A stretch of 64,000 nt of DNA from Bacillota bacterium (GTDB taxonomy: Bacteria > Bacillota > Clostridia > Clostridiales > Clostridiaceae), in assembly GCA_030706015.1 (NCBI GenBank), contig JAUZPI010000007.1, positions 21,415 through 85,414 on the forward strand, given 5' to 3'. The notes beneath the pieces were generated by a model. It did no database searches. It was given only the letters and a program-made list of their open reading frames with translations, and had not been told where the DNA came from. Positions 44,643 through 53,061 of this stretch are shown one piece after another (the stretch's first letter is position 1; each line of letters opens with the position of its first letter). Made by a program: the position numbers and the translations under genes.

Positions 44643-45308
44643 ATGGCTAATAATACTATTTCAATCTCCGATAAAGTTGAAGCTGATATCAAATTATCTA
44701 TGCCAGATACATCAAAAGATATAACCATTAGTGCTGTTGGTGATAGAATAATACTTACCGGCTTTGTAAATGTATTAGCAGAAAGAGAAAAAGCTGAAAA
44801 AATAGCAAAAAGTACTCCGGGAGTACATGATGTTGAAAATCATATAACTATTTCGCTAGACGGAGGTATGAGCGACAAAGAAGCAGAAACCTTACTAAAT
44901 AAAACCTTAAAAGAAAGTATTCATGCCGATAGAATTAAAGGAGTAAGCGGCAAGGTTAGAGGTGGTTCGGCGTTATTAATAGGTTCTGTGGAATGTGAAG
45001 CTGACAGAAAGCTTGCACTAAGTGAAGCATCAAAAACCTTTGGTATAAGAACTGTGGTAAATAACATAGAGGTAGTAACAAAGGCTGAAGATGTAACCAT
45101 TGCCAATAAGATAACAGATAAATTAAGGCTTTTAGGCTTAGACGTATGGGATGTTACTTGTCTCGTAAATAAAGGAAAAGTAGTAGTTAATGGGTATACT
45201 AAAGATGAGGAAGAAATAAAAAAGATAATTAACGCTGTAGAAGAAATCGAAGGTGTTCAGAAGGTTTTAAATAAACTTAATACAAGAGATTGGTATACAG
45301 GTATATAA
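44643..45308 (+). CDS. BON-domain protein with three repeats
   Basis: The start is the ATG at 44643, after AAAGGAGATG; an ATG at 44634 would overlap that site. The product is 221 residues, soluble, with no signal peptide. Three BON domains are visible (about 10-65, 75-140 and 145-215). Each has the alpha-beta pattern and a conserved glycine (VILTG-type ILTGFVN, LLIGSVE, VVVNGYT). BON domains bind phospholipids or other hydrophobic surfaces. Some cytoplasmic relatives (Kbp/YgaU) sense potassium. Its function here is unknown. Confidence 0.8.
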   Translation: MANNTISISDKVEADIKLSMPDTSKDITISAVGDRIILTGFVNVLAEREKAEKIAKSTPGVHDVENHITISLDGGMSDKEAETLLNKTLKESIHADRIKGVSGKVRGGSALLIGSVECEADRKLALSEASKTFGIRTVVNNIEVVTKAEDVTIANKITDKLRLLGLDVWDVTCLVNKGKVVVNGYTKDEEEIKKIINAVEEIEGVQKVLNKLNTRDWYTGI

Positions 45309-45329
45309 TCAAATAGTACTTATCATTTT

Positions 45330-45353
45330 GCTCTCTACTTGCAAGTAGAGAGC
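45330..45353 (+). terminator. Terminator after the BON-domain gene
   Basis: GCTCTCTACTT-GC-AAGTAGAGAGC (45330-45353) is followed by TTATTTTTA. Confidence 0.9.
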
Positions 45354-45554
45354 TTATTTTTACATTAATTATTATCTAATAAATTTTCAAAACAAATGAA
45401 TAAAAACTTTATTTATAGTAAATTATAATTTTTATTGAGAATTGTATCAAACAAGTTCTCAAAATAACCCATTTAATGACAAGGTTTGTTTTTAAAGATT
45501 TTTTTTCAAGCTATGTATTATTTTTAAAATAAGAGTAATACTATGATTAGCCTA

Positions 45555-45660
45555 ATTCTTATTAAACGGGGAAACCAACTTTTGGGGTGAATCGCTTTTT
45601 TTGTTTTAAGCGTAGGTTATGCCTTTACCGAACCCGTCAGCTAACCTCGTAATAAAAGGG
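45555..45660 (+). ncRNA. ydaO/yuaA-type c-di-AMP riboswitch
   Basis: The conserved core is plain: GGGGAAACCAACTTTTGGGG, GTGAATCGC, GCCTTTACCGAACCCGTCAG and CTAACCTCGTAA, in that order. TTATTA (45559-45564) and TAATAA (45650-45655) can close P1. In other bacteria it binds c-di-AMP and turns off wall-hydrolase and transport genes. Here it precedes a secreted cell-wall hydrolase by 10 nt, with the ribosome site GGGAGG inside or next to P1. Translational or transcriptional control cannot be told by eye. Confidence 0.93.
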
Positions 45661-45670
45661 AGGAAAATAA

Positions 45671-46249
45671 ATGTATAAAAGTATTTGGGCTAAGTCTTTT
45701 TTGTGTACTTTGAGTATTTTGCCTTTATTAAATATGAATGTTAATGCACAATCTACAAATATAGAAATAACAAAACCATATAAGGTAGTAACAACTAGCG
45801 ATAGAGAAGTAAAAAACCTGTACAACGAAAAAGCAGACGCTGTTCAGGTCTTTAATGCTTCTGGCAGAAAATTCTATATGACAAATAAAGATATAGATTT
45901 AATGGCTCGTGTTGTTTATGCCGAGAGTAATGCAGAACCATATGAAGGCAAAATAGCTGTTGCTTCAGTTATTCTAAACAGACTGGAGAACCCAAAGTTC
46001 CCAAAAACAGTTGAAGGAGTGATAACACAAAAAAATGCTTTTTCTTGTGTGAAAAACGGCAGAGTAAATGCATCCCCTGATAAAACTTGTTATCAGGCAG
46101 TTTATGATGCAATAGACGGAAAAGATCCTACACCCTCTGCTCTATTCTTCTATAACCCAAGGATATCAACATCCTCTTGGATGAAAAATATAAAAAAGGA
46201 AAACATTAGAGTTATAGGCAATCACGTATTTTTTGTAGATTATAGGTAA
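45671..46249 (+). CDS. Secreted cell-wall hydrolase (SleB/Hydrolase_2 family)
   Basis: This 192-residue protein has a signal peptide (cleavage near NVNAQS), a linker, and a C-terminal Hydrolase_2/SleB domain (about 75-190). It contains LMARVVYAESNAEPYEGKIA with the catalytic glutamate, VASVILNRLENPKFP and the terminal NHVFFVDY. SleB-type enzymes are muramidase-like lytic transglycosylases acting on peptidoglycan. A c-di-AMP riboswitch in its leader makes it a target of the second messenger made by the nearby CdaA. Confidence 0.92.
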   Translation: MYKSIWAKSFLCTLSILPLLNMNVNAQSTNIEITKPYKVVTTSDREVKNLYNEKADAVQVFNASGRKFYMTNKDIDLMARVVYAESNAEPYEGKIAVASVILNRLENPKFPKTVEGVITQKNAFSCVKNGRVNASPDKTCYQAVYDAIDGKDPTPSALFFYNPRISTSSWMKNIKKENIRVIGNHVFFVDYR

Positions 46250-46280
46250 TTTAACTTTAGGCAAAATAAAACATAAGTAC

Positions 46281-46339
46281 AAAAGCATGTAGTGTTAATT
46301 TAAATTTGTTTAGTACATAATAAAACACTACATGCTTTT
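46281..46339. terminator. Bidirectional terminator
   Basis: AAAAGCATGTAGTGTT (46281-46296) pairs perfectly with 46324-46339, between convergent genes. Confidence 0.75.
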
Positions 46340-46348
46340 AATTAATTT

Positions 46349-47212
46349 TTATAGATGATTTGAGCTAATATATGAAACCGCACTTAAAGCTGCCACTTGC
46401 CCTTCGCCTACAGCTTTCATATACTGATAAGGTATTCCGACGCAATCTCCAGCTGCAAAACATCCTTGAATGTTGGTTTTCATGCTTCTATCAACTTTGA
46501 TATGTCCGTTCTCTATTTCTAATCCTGGTACCAACTGATCTGGTGACACACTGTCCTTTAAAACAAATACTCCATCTGTATCAATTTCTGTGCTTTTTAG
46601 AACAATTTTGTTAACCATATCCTCACCAACAATTTCAATTGGTTTATCTTTTATTATATCTATGTTACTATTTAACTCATAGTTCGTCTCATACATTGGA
46701 ACATAGTAAACCTTAGCTGCTAACTCACTTACATAGTTTGCTTCCTCTTCTGCCTCTCTATTGTGACCTATTATGGTAACTGTTTTTCCTCTGTATAAAG
46801 GTGCATCACAAGTAGCACAGTAACCAACACCTCTGCCTAAGAATTCTTCCTCACCCTTTAGAGGCTTTGTAAATTCCATACCTGATGCTATTATTACTGT
46901 TTTTGCTTCATACATCTTTTCATTTACCATCAATGTAAAATATTCACCCATAGCATACACAGCATTTATTCTTTCCTTTGTAATAGCTATCTCCATTGCT
47001 TCTATGTGGTTTTTAAACTTTTCTTTTAATTCCTCACCACTAATATCATAAAATCCAAGGTAGTTATTTATCTTCGGAGCCTTAACCAGCTTATTGCTCA
47101 AATTTTCATAACCAAAGACTATTACACTCTTATTTCTAATCTTTGCATTTATAGCTGCTGACAAGCCTGCTGGTCCACTTCCAATTACAGCCACATCAAT
47201 TCTATCACTCAT
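46349..47212 (-). CDS. trxB: Thioredoxin reductase-like flavoprotein, probably ferredoxin-dependent (FFTR type)
   Basis: From the ATG at 47212 (AGGTGGAAGG ribosome site) the protein is 287 residues. The FAD site is VAVIGSGPAGLSAAI, the redox motif is CATC (about residues 132-135) followed by DAPLYRG, and it ends with AAGDCVGIPYQYMKAVGEGQVAALSAV. The pyridine-nucleotide domain lacks NADPH-binding signatures: the usual GGGxSA reads GHNREA (about 149-154), and the HRR site reads PMYETN. In clostridia such changes define ferredoxin-dependent flavin thioredoxin reductases. It is cotranscribed with trxA, 99 nt upstream. Confidence 0.88.
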   Translation of the reverse strand: MSDRIDVAVIGSGPAGLSAAINAKIRNKSVIVFGYENLSNKLVKAPKINNYLGFYDISGEELKEKFKNHIEAMEIAITKERINAVYAMGEYFTLMVNEKMYEAKTVIIASGMEFTKPLKGEEEFLGRGVGYCATCDAPLYRGKTVTIIGHNREAEEEANYVSELAAKVYYVPMYETNYELNSNIDIIKDKPIEIVGEDMVNKIVLKSTEIDTDGVFVLKDSVSPDQLVPGLEIENGHIKVDRSMKTNIQGCFAAGDCVGIPYQYMKAVGEGQVAALSAVSYISSNHL

Positions 47213-47310
47213 TACCTTCCACCTCATCATCGGATAAAATAAAGCATGTAGTCATTTTTTGCTACATGCCTATGTTTTCTATACACAAAAATTATAAGAA
47301 ATTAATCTTA

Positions 47311-47628
47311 TTAAATATGTTTTTCAACCATTTGTTGAATAGCTTGCTTTGGTCTAAAACCAACTAAAGTTTCTACAACATTTCCGCCTTTAAATACCAT
47401 AACAGTTGGTATACTTGCTATTTTATAAGTTTGTGAGGTTACTGGATTATCATCCACATTAACCTTTAAAAACTTAACTTTTCCATCCAACTCATTTGAT
47501 AATTCTTCAATAACTGGTCCTAACATTTTACATGGTCCGCACCATGGAGCCCAAAAGTCTACAACTACTGGAACATCTGAACCATTTATCTCTTCATTAA
47601 AACTTAAATCTTGAGCTTCTTTTATCAT
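47311..47628 (-). CDS. trxA: Thioredoxin
   Basis: From the ATG at 47628 (GGAGGAGAT ribosome site) the protein is 105 residues. It has the active-site WCGPCK in VVDFWAPWCGPCK and the cis-proline IPTVMVF. It reduces protein disulfides. The gene directly precedes the thioredoxin reductase gene, so the pair forms a complete system. A small hairpin lies between them (GCATGTAG with its complement near 47243-47270). Confidence 0.95.
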   Translation of the reverse strand: MIKEAQDLSFNEEINGSDVPVVVDFWAPWCGPCKMLGPVIEELSNELDGKVKFLKVNVDDNPVTSQTYKIASIPTVMVFKGGNVVETLVGFRPKQAIQQMVEKHI

Positions 47629-47801
47629 AACAATCTCCTCCAAACAATACCAAATAAATTGGTCAATAATCTAACTAGTATTAACTAATAATTATTATAT
47701 ATTATATTTTGTAAAAAATCAGCAGAAAATTAAAATTTAATACTTAATATAGGATATCCAAATTAAAAGCTATATATGTTGAAGATTGTGTTTCTGTGAA
47801 T

Positions 47802-49073
47802 TTAATTTGATAAAATTTGCTTAATATTAGTATTGTTATATATGGAATTTGGAAATGAGCTTGTAAGCTTCTGAGCATATTGCTTTGATTTATTTATATC
47901 AACATCCTTATACATAATTGCAAGATCATATAAAACTGTTTCTTCATAATCCCCGTTGCTGTACTGACTATCATATTGTTCATAATATTTCAATGAATTT
48001 TCAATATCTCCTGATGCCTTAAAACTCTCCCCTAAAAAATAAATTATATGGGGATATAAATAGCTTTTACTTCCATATTCATATGCCTTTTTCAGGCTTT
48101 CCTGCGCCTTAGCAAAATCTTTATTGCTTATCTCCGCTGATCCATTCTTATAGAAGAACTCAATCCCCTCATCCTCTATGAGCTTTTCACCATCCGCATA
48201 AACAACCTTGTCGTTAATTGCCAAATTCTTACCCTTCCAAGAAACCAAATAATTGTAAACACTCTCATAGTCCTTACTAGACATACTTTTTTTGACTTCA
48301 TCGATAGGAAACGGGACTTGTTGTGCTGAATCATTCTTTTGAAGCGCTTCTTTCTTTCCTACTGAGCTATTTGAAGCCTTAACATTTTGCTGCTTATTAA
48401 TACCGTTATTTGCCTTTGAACTGGTAGTCTCTTTTGACTTATGATTGATATTTAGGTTTACCTTTTTCATAGTACTAAATATTAAATTTTTATTATATAA
48501 AATTATCACAATCAAAATAGCTATAGCAATGGTTAATATTATTGGTTTTAATCTAATATTCCTTTTTACTACTCCAAGCTGTATGAGACTCTGTTTATTC
48601 GTCAGTGCAGTATCATTGAACTTATCTAACCCCAGTACTTTTTCTATTTCCTTTTCTGCTTCATTGTATCTTCCTAGTTTTATATAGCAATCTGTTTTAG
48701 CATTACTTATATTTATTCTATTAAAATCACTTTCATCACATTCATTTAATAGCTCTAAAGCCTCACTTATTTTGATGTCATTAATATATTGAATAGCTTG
48801 AATATATAGTTTTAATCTTTTTTCGTCTTCCTTCAAATTTTGGAGATACTTTTCCGCTGCACCATCTTTATTTACTTGTAGGTTAAGTTTCCATAGTGCT
48901 TTTGCATTATCTATATCTCCTTTTAGATAATATAAGAGTCCTTTTAACCCTACAGCTCCATTATTTCTAACATCTAAAGCTATACACCTTTCACAAGTTT
49001 CCATTGACTTATCTATATATCCATTTTGATAATAAGCTAAAGCCTTAAGGTATAGTTTATTAGTTTTTTTCAT
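47802..49073 (-). CDS. TPR-repeat membrane protein
   Basis: This 423-residue protein has TPR repeats in its N-terminal half (for example AYYQNGYIDKSMETCERCIALD; CYIKLGRYNEAEKEIEKVL). One membrane helix follows near residues 176-195, then a low-complexity Asn/Ser/Lys linker (about 205-245) and a second TPR domain (about 255-423). The N-terminus is thus likely cytoplasmic and the C-terminal TPR domain outside, a bitopic scaffold. No catalytic motif was seen and the function is unknown. It lies beside the ECF sigma/anti-sigma pair but is separated by a terminator. Confidence 0.78.
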   Translation of the reverse strand: MKKTNKLYLKALAYYQNGYIDKSMETCERCIALDVRNNGAVGLKGLLYYLKGDIDNAKALWKLNLQVNKDGAAEKYLQNLKEDEKRLKLYIQAIQYINDIKISEALELLNECDESDFNRINISNAKTDCYIKLGRYNEAEKEIEKVLGLDKFNDTALTNKQSLIQLGVVKRNIRLKPIILTIAIAILIVIILYNKNLIFSTMKKVNLNINHKSKETTSSKANNGINKQQNVKASNSSVGKKEALQKNDSAQQVPFPIDEVKKSMSSKDYESVYNYLVSWKGKNLAINDKVVYADGEKLIEDEGIEFFYKNGSAEISNKDFAKAQESLKKAYEYGSKSYLYPHIIYFLGESFKASGDIENSLKYYEQYDSQYSNGDYEETVLYDLAIMYKDVDINKSKQYAQKLTSSFPNSIYNNTNIKQILSN

Positions 49074-49169
49074 ATTTTCACCTTTTGTTTACATTTTATT
49101 TGAATTATACCTTTATTATATTAAAAGTACATAGAAAATAATAGTCTAATAATAAATTTTCACTTTATA

Positions 49170-49216
49170 ATAATTATGCCTGGTATAAACACTGCTGCTT
49201 AACCAGGCATAATTTA
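49170..49216 (-). terminator. Terminator after the anti-sigma gene
   Basis: AATTATGCCTGGT (49172-49184) pairs with ACCAGGCATAATT (49202-49214) close to the stop codon, with AT-rich flanks. Confidence 0.8.
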
Positions 49217-49219
49217 TTA

Positions 49220-50662
49220 TTAATTTATTAACTCTGCCTTTGAAGCAGAAGGGTTACTTAGCGAACTGGTCACCCGTTCTAAATGAAATTTATTAAAATT
49301 AGCATCTTCAAACACTTTAATTATCATTTCCGAAGCATACCCATTCTGAGTAATGGATAAAATCTGCTCCTGCGTGCTCATGGATTTATAAAACAAAGTA
49401 GTCTTACCATCCTCAACGTTTACTATATATACTGCTCCTCCAGTTGGTACTGAACTCTTATCATTCTCTACGATTACATATAACCTTTCATTGTCCAACC
49501 AGTGTATATATGTTGGCGATAATTGTTCCTTCTCTTTACCTGGAATATCTAAGCTCCACATTGATGATGAATCAGAGTCCCTTATGTATACTTTTCCAAT
49601 ACCATCCTTTCTCCCCTCAGGACCCTTTCCTTCTATACATGCAAAATATTTATTATTTTCTGCCGCTAACCAAGGTGTAGCCTCTTTAATGGAGATATTG
49701 TTCGGAAGCATATTTTTTATAAATGTTGTTACATTATTGCTATCTTCTCCCACTGCTAGGTCTCTCTCAAATCTATACTGCTTTTCTTTTCTATCCCATA
49801 TATATAGCATTTTTATGGCTCTATTTTCGTCATTATATAAAGTCATCACTAAAGAATTGTATCCGTTACTTTCTAAAACAGGACTATATTCCCCTTTGAT
49901 GTGTTCTCCAACCAGCATAATAACATTAAAATTAACAATTTCAATTTTATTTTTATCTACAGTGTATAGTATATACCTAAATAATCCAGTATCTGAATTA
50001 GGTTGACCAATTGCGAATTCTAGCTTCCCATCTCCATTGTAGTCAATTGCATGTATTGTAAACTCATTGTCAAAGTTAATTTTTTGTCCAAAATCCTTTT
50101 GCAGATTATCATTGTAAACTACATTGTCTTTGTTATCCACCAATTGCATAACCACTTCGCCCGAATTGGTATATTTTTTAATAACCAACGTATAGTCCCC
50201 TATAATTTCCTTAGCCAATATTTTGCCAGGCTTTTTATCTACATTTTTTATTGCATTAAAGGATCCTATACTATACTTATTTATACCTAGCGAATCTCCT
50301 AGATTGCTTCTTAAGCTCCCCCACACTGATGGCATGACTAAAATAAAAAAAATTACAGCTGCAGTACAAATTCCGTAGACCGATTTATATTTTTCCATAT
50401 GATACCTAAGTTTCTTAATTGGGCTTTTACCATATCTCTTTTTATCAATATTTTTTATAATCTCTACTCTCGAACTTTTGAAATCAATTTCATCTATACT
50501 AAAAGCCTGTCTCAAATTATTATTTATGAACTCTTCTGTTTCGTATTTATTTCTACAGTCACTACAGCTTTCCATATGTTTTTTCATACTGTCATGTAAA
50601 TCATAGGGCAGCCCATCTTCAATGAAACTATTCAAATTCTTTATAAATACTGAGCATCTCAT
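49220..50662 (-). CDS. Anti-sigma factor with zinc-finger domain and large extracytoplasmic domain
   Basis: This 480-residue protein has an N-terminal anti-sigma zinc finger of the HC2 type (H...HMESCSDC), then a membrane helix (about 95-112). An extracytoplasmic domain of about 370 residues follows, with repeated beta-strand motifs such as AIDYNGDGKLEFAIG, a VCBS/FG-GAP-like calcium-binding loop. It overlaps the ECF sigma gene by 4 nt, so it is the probable partner that holds the sigma factor at the membrane. The large exterior domain may be a sensor. Signal unknown. Confidence 0.82.
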   Translation of the reverse strand: MRCSVFIKNLNSFIEDGLPYDLHDSMKKHMESCSDCRNKYETEEFINNNLRQAFSIDEIDFKSSRVEIIKNIDKKRYGKSPIKKLRYHMEKYKSVYGICTAAVIFFILVMPSVWGSLRSNLGDSLGINKYSIGSFNAIKNVDKKPGKILAKEIIGDYTLVIKKYTNSGEVVMQLVDNKDNVVYNDNLQKDFGQKINFDNEFTIHAIDYNGDGKLEFAIGQPNSDTGLFRYILYTVDKNKIEIVNFNVIMLVGEHIKGEYSPVLESNGYNSLVMTLYNDENRAIKMLYIWDRKEKQYRFERDLAVGEDSNNVTTFIKNMLPNNISIKEATPWLAAENNKYFACIEGKGPEGRKDGIGKVYIRDSDSSSMWSLDIPGKEKEQLSPTYIHWLDNERLYVIVENDKSSVPTGGAVYIVNVEDGKTTLFYKSMSTQEQILSITQNGYASEMIIKVFEDANFNKFHLERVTSSLSNPSASKAELIN

Positions 50663-51213
50663 ATTTTATACCTCTCTCCCTTTCTCTGAACAAATTCCTT
50701 GAATTTATCTCTAACCCTATAGTACCTTCGCTTTACAGTAGATTCGTTCACTTCTAAAACATCTGATATATCTTTAAAAGTTACTTCTAGTGAATATTTC
50801 AGTGTAATTATCTGCCTATCTACTTCCTCCAACTCCTTAATAAATCTAAGCACATTATTCTTTGTTTCCTGAAATTCTGCCGATTCTTCAGGAATTCCTA
50901 CCTTAGATCTTATGTTTATTTCGTCATCTATGTTCGATTCATACATTCTTTTATATTTTCTTATATAATCTATGCATTTATTTCTCGCTATCTGCAGTAT
51001 CCAGTTTAAAAATTTATAATTCTTATTGTACATATATAGCTTATTATATATTGTAATAAAAACCTCTTGAGTAATATCCTCAGAAGCCTCTTTATTCCTC
51101 ACTAAATTATAAACAAATCTTATTATTAATAGTTCATATTTATTAACAATAATATTAAAACTGTCTATATTACCATTAAGAACTTCATCCACCAATTTAA
51201 TATCCTCGTCCAT
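50659..51213 (-). CDS. ECF-family RNA polymerase sigma factor
   Basis: This 184-residue protein has sigma region 2 (ASEDITQEVFITIYNKLYMY, with the ECF DxxQ/E pattern; NWILQIARNKCIDYIRK) and region 4 HTH (LKYSLEVTFKDISDVLEVNESTVKRR, quoted in part). It starts at the ATG at 51213. The anti-sigma gene follows with a 4-nt overlap. It would direct RNA polymerase to a small regulon. Its target promoters are not recognisable in this window. Confidence 0.92.
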   Translation of the reverse strand: MDEDIKLVDEVLNGNIDSFNIIVNKYELLIIRFVYNLVRNKEASEDITQEVFITIYNKLYMYNKNYKFLNWILQIARNKCIDYIRKYKRMYESNIDDEINIRSKVGIPEESAEFQETKNNVLRFIKELEEVDRQIITLKYSLEVTFKDISDVLEVNESTVKRRYYRVRDKFKEFVQRKGERYKI

Positions 51214-51328
51214 AATACCCCATCCTATTCTAGCTTCGTAGCGACTAAAAAACTTTGTTATTACCTTATATGATTATATACGAAATATAATCTTATTGGT
51301 TATGCCTAATTTATCATTTAATGATAAA

Positions 51329-51366
51329 AAACACTCAATCCATGACTCACATGTTTTTGAGTGTTT
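51329..51366 (-). terminator. Terminator after bactofilin gene
   Basis: AAACACTCAA (51329-51338) pairs with 51357-51366; on the minus strand TTTTTT follows. Confidence 0.75.
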
Positions 51367-51383
51367 CACTTAACACAGTATTT

Positions 51384-52121
51384 TTATAGCTTTTTACTTT
51401 CACTAACTATTCCATTATCAAGCTGCTCAAAATTACCCTTATATTCAACCAAACCTATTTTACAACCAGTTCCTATAGTTACATTGTTTCCTCTTACCAC
51501 CTGTGCCCTAGTATATTCTAAATATATATCATCACCTTCTATTATTTCACTGCATAGTCCATCCTCTAAATTAAAAGAAACAAAGAAGGATTTTATGATA
51601 TCTTTCAGTCTTGATGCAGCAGCCTTTTTTACATTGATCTTTTCTCCACCTATTTCCTTTGCTTTGCAAGTACCGTGCATATCTATGCTTATGTCTCCTG
51701 CATTCAATAAACCGTCAATAGTAAATGCTCCCTTTGCAACAAAAATTTCAGCGTTACAATCACCTTCAACCTTTGCTACTCCTCTAATCTGAATTTCTTC
51801 TACTGAAACAGCACCTGATATATTAGTCGTGCCATCAATTTTCATCTCTTTACCCTCTACATTACCTTGTATATCACTATGACCATTAACCCTCAGCTCA
51901 CCGGAATTTACATCTCCCTTAACAGTACTCGTGCCGTTCACCTTAAAGGTATTGGCTTTTATATTACCAGACACGTTAGATACCCCATTAGTTTTAAATT
52001 CCAAGCAATCTATATCTCCATTTATTCTTCCTTCACCATTTACTACAACATCGTTATAGCTGCCACCAGCAGCACTTCCTGAGCCAGAAATTTTCAAGTC
52101 ACTTTTAATTGTACTATTCAT
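51384..52121 (-). CDS. Bactofilin-family polymer-forming protein
   Basis: The ATG at 52121 follows GGAGGGG (an ATG at 52136 would overlap this site). The product is about 245 residues. It is a right-handed beta-helix made of glycine-regular repeats: INGDIDCLEFKTNGVSNVSG, VKGDVNSGELRVNGHSDIQG and similar, running from about residue 15 to 175. Bactofilins polymerise without nucleotide into filaments that position cell-wall or flagellar machinery. It is longer than classical BacA/BacE proteins. It follows a YhbD-like gene as in the Bacillus yhbD-yhbE-yhbF cluster. Confidence 0.88.
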   Translation of the reverse strand: MNSTIKSDLKISGSGSAAGGSYNDVVVNGEGRINGDIDCLEFKTNGVSNVSGNIKANTFKVNGTSTVKGDVNSGELRVNGHSDIQGNVEGKEMKIDGTTNISGAVSVEEIQIRGVAKVEGDCNAEIFVAKGAFTIDGLLNAGDISIDMHGTCKAKEIGGEKINVKKAAASRLKDIIKSFFVSFNLEDGLCSEIIEGDDIYLEYTRAQVVRGNNVTIGTGCKIGLVEYKGNFEQLDNGIVSESKKL

Positions 52122-52135
52122 TACATACCCCTCCA

Positions 52136-52759
52136 TTAAATAATCCTTATTTTTAATTCCTCAATACAATTTGATAAATTCAATCTAGAAACTATTTTGA
52201 TATTTGTCTCAAAATACACTTCATTTGGTACTTGCATTAAAATACACGTAGATACTCCTAGTTTGCGGATAATAACCAGTTCACAATTTTTTCCTAAGAA
52301 CTTTCCGTAATTGTTCATTAACATTTGAAGGACATCCTTGCTCTCTTCTAAACTCACTTCCCCTGTCTTCAGCAATTTTTCTAATATATATAGAAAAAGT
52401 ATTCTTTCAAAATCAAAGATATCACTATCTCCTGCATTACTTATAAAAAAATCCATAGTTACATTCGAAACAATGTTTCGTTCTATGACATCCTTTTTTT
52501 CAATTGCAAACTCTTCATTATTAGGAGAAAACATATCCGCTATATCATCTAAAGATAAATCTTCCTTCATATTTATTATCTTATCTATTCTTCCCAGTAT
52601 TTTGTTTTTAGGAAAAAATGTCTCTTGCCCTGTAAATGTAGATTTCCTAATAAACCAATCCTCAGGAATAAGATTTTTTCTCTTCCATCTGTATAATTGG
52701 CCATATGATATACCCGTAATTTCTAACAAATCCTTCTTTGAAATTAGAGCTTCATCCAT
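52136..52759 (-). CDS. YhbD-like HTH protein
   Basis: This 207-residue protein has an N-terminal MerR-like HTH (LISKKDLLEITGISYGQLYRWKRKNLIPEDWF, quoted in part). The following region resembles YhbD/DUF4004 proteins (FPKNKILGRIDKI...LSLDDIADMFSP). The C-terminal half is alpha/beta with no further motif. Its stop precedes the bactofilin start by only a few bases, so the two genes are cotranscribed. It may regulate or assist bactofilin assembly, as in the B. subtilis yhb genes; the role is not established. Confidence 0.78.
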   Translation of the reverse strand: MDEALISKKDLLEITGISYGQLYRWKRKNLIPEDWFIRKSTFTGQETFFPKNKILGRIDKIINMKEDLSLDDIADMFSPNNEEFAIEKKDVIERNIVSNVTMDFFISNAGDSDIFDFERILFLYILEKLLKTGEVSLEESKDVLQMLMNNYGKFLGKNCELVIIRKLGVSTCILMQVPNEVYFETNIKIVSRLNLSNCIEELKIRII

Positions 52760-52821
52760 AAATCCATCACCTCTGTAACCTCATTGTAACATAACACTGT
52801 TACACTGTAAATATATTATAT

Positions 52822-53055
52822 AAAAAAATAGCGCAGATTACCAATAGTGGTATTCCTACGCTCATTTGAAAAATAAAAATAAGTTTTTATGATGAGGATT
52901 GAACTTTAATTAAATGACTACCGTCACCTTTCCATCGCTTCAAGAAGCGACAGAAACCTAACGGTACATATTTCAACTTGATTTCAGCCTGGTTAAATGC
53001 CTAAGGCACTTAACCAGGGGTATGTCAGAGACAACTCCACTCTAAATCAAGTATA
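52822..53055 (-). ncRNA. Structured RNA candidate downstream of ptsI, ending in a terminator
   Basis: Four helical elements can be drawn on the minus strand. ACTTGATTT (53052-53044) pairs with AAATCAAGT (52984-52976) and encloses a long hairpin (53018-52988, CCTGGTTAA closing). A second stem with ACCGT/ACGGT ends (52965-52920) contains an inner GTCGCTTC/GAAGCGA hairpin. A GC-containing terminator stem (52862-52830) is followed by seven T. This is either the 3' UTR of ptsI or a separate small RNA. I could not match it to a known riboswitch, 6S, SRP or tmRNA. Confidence 0.55.
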
Positions 53056-53061
53056 AATTAA

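Noticed and set aside
52822..53055. 6S, SRP, RNase P or tmRNA identity for the ptsI-downstream RNA
   Set aside because: No 6S-like single long bubble-containing hairpin, no SRP GGAAG/GNAR tetraloop domain, no tmRNA tRNA-like ends and too short for RNase P. It is left unassigned.
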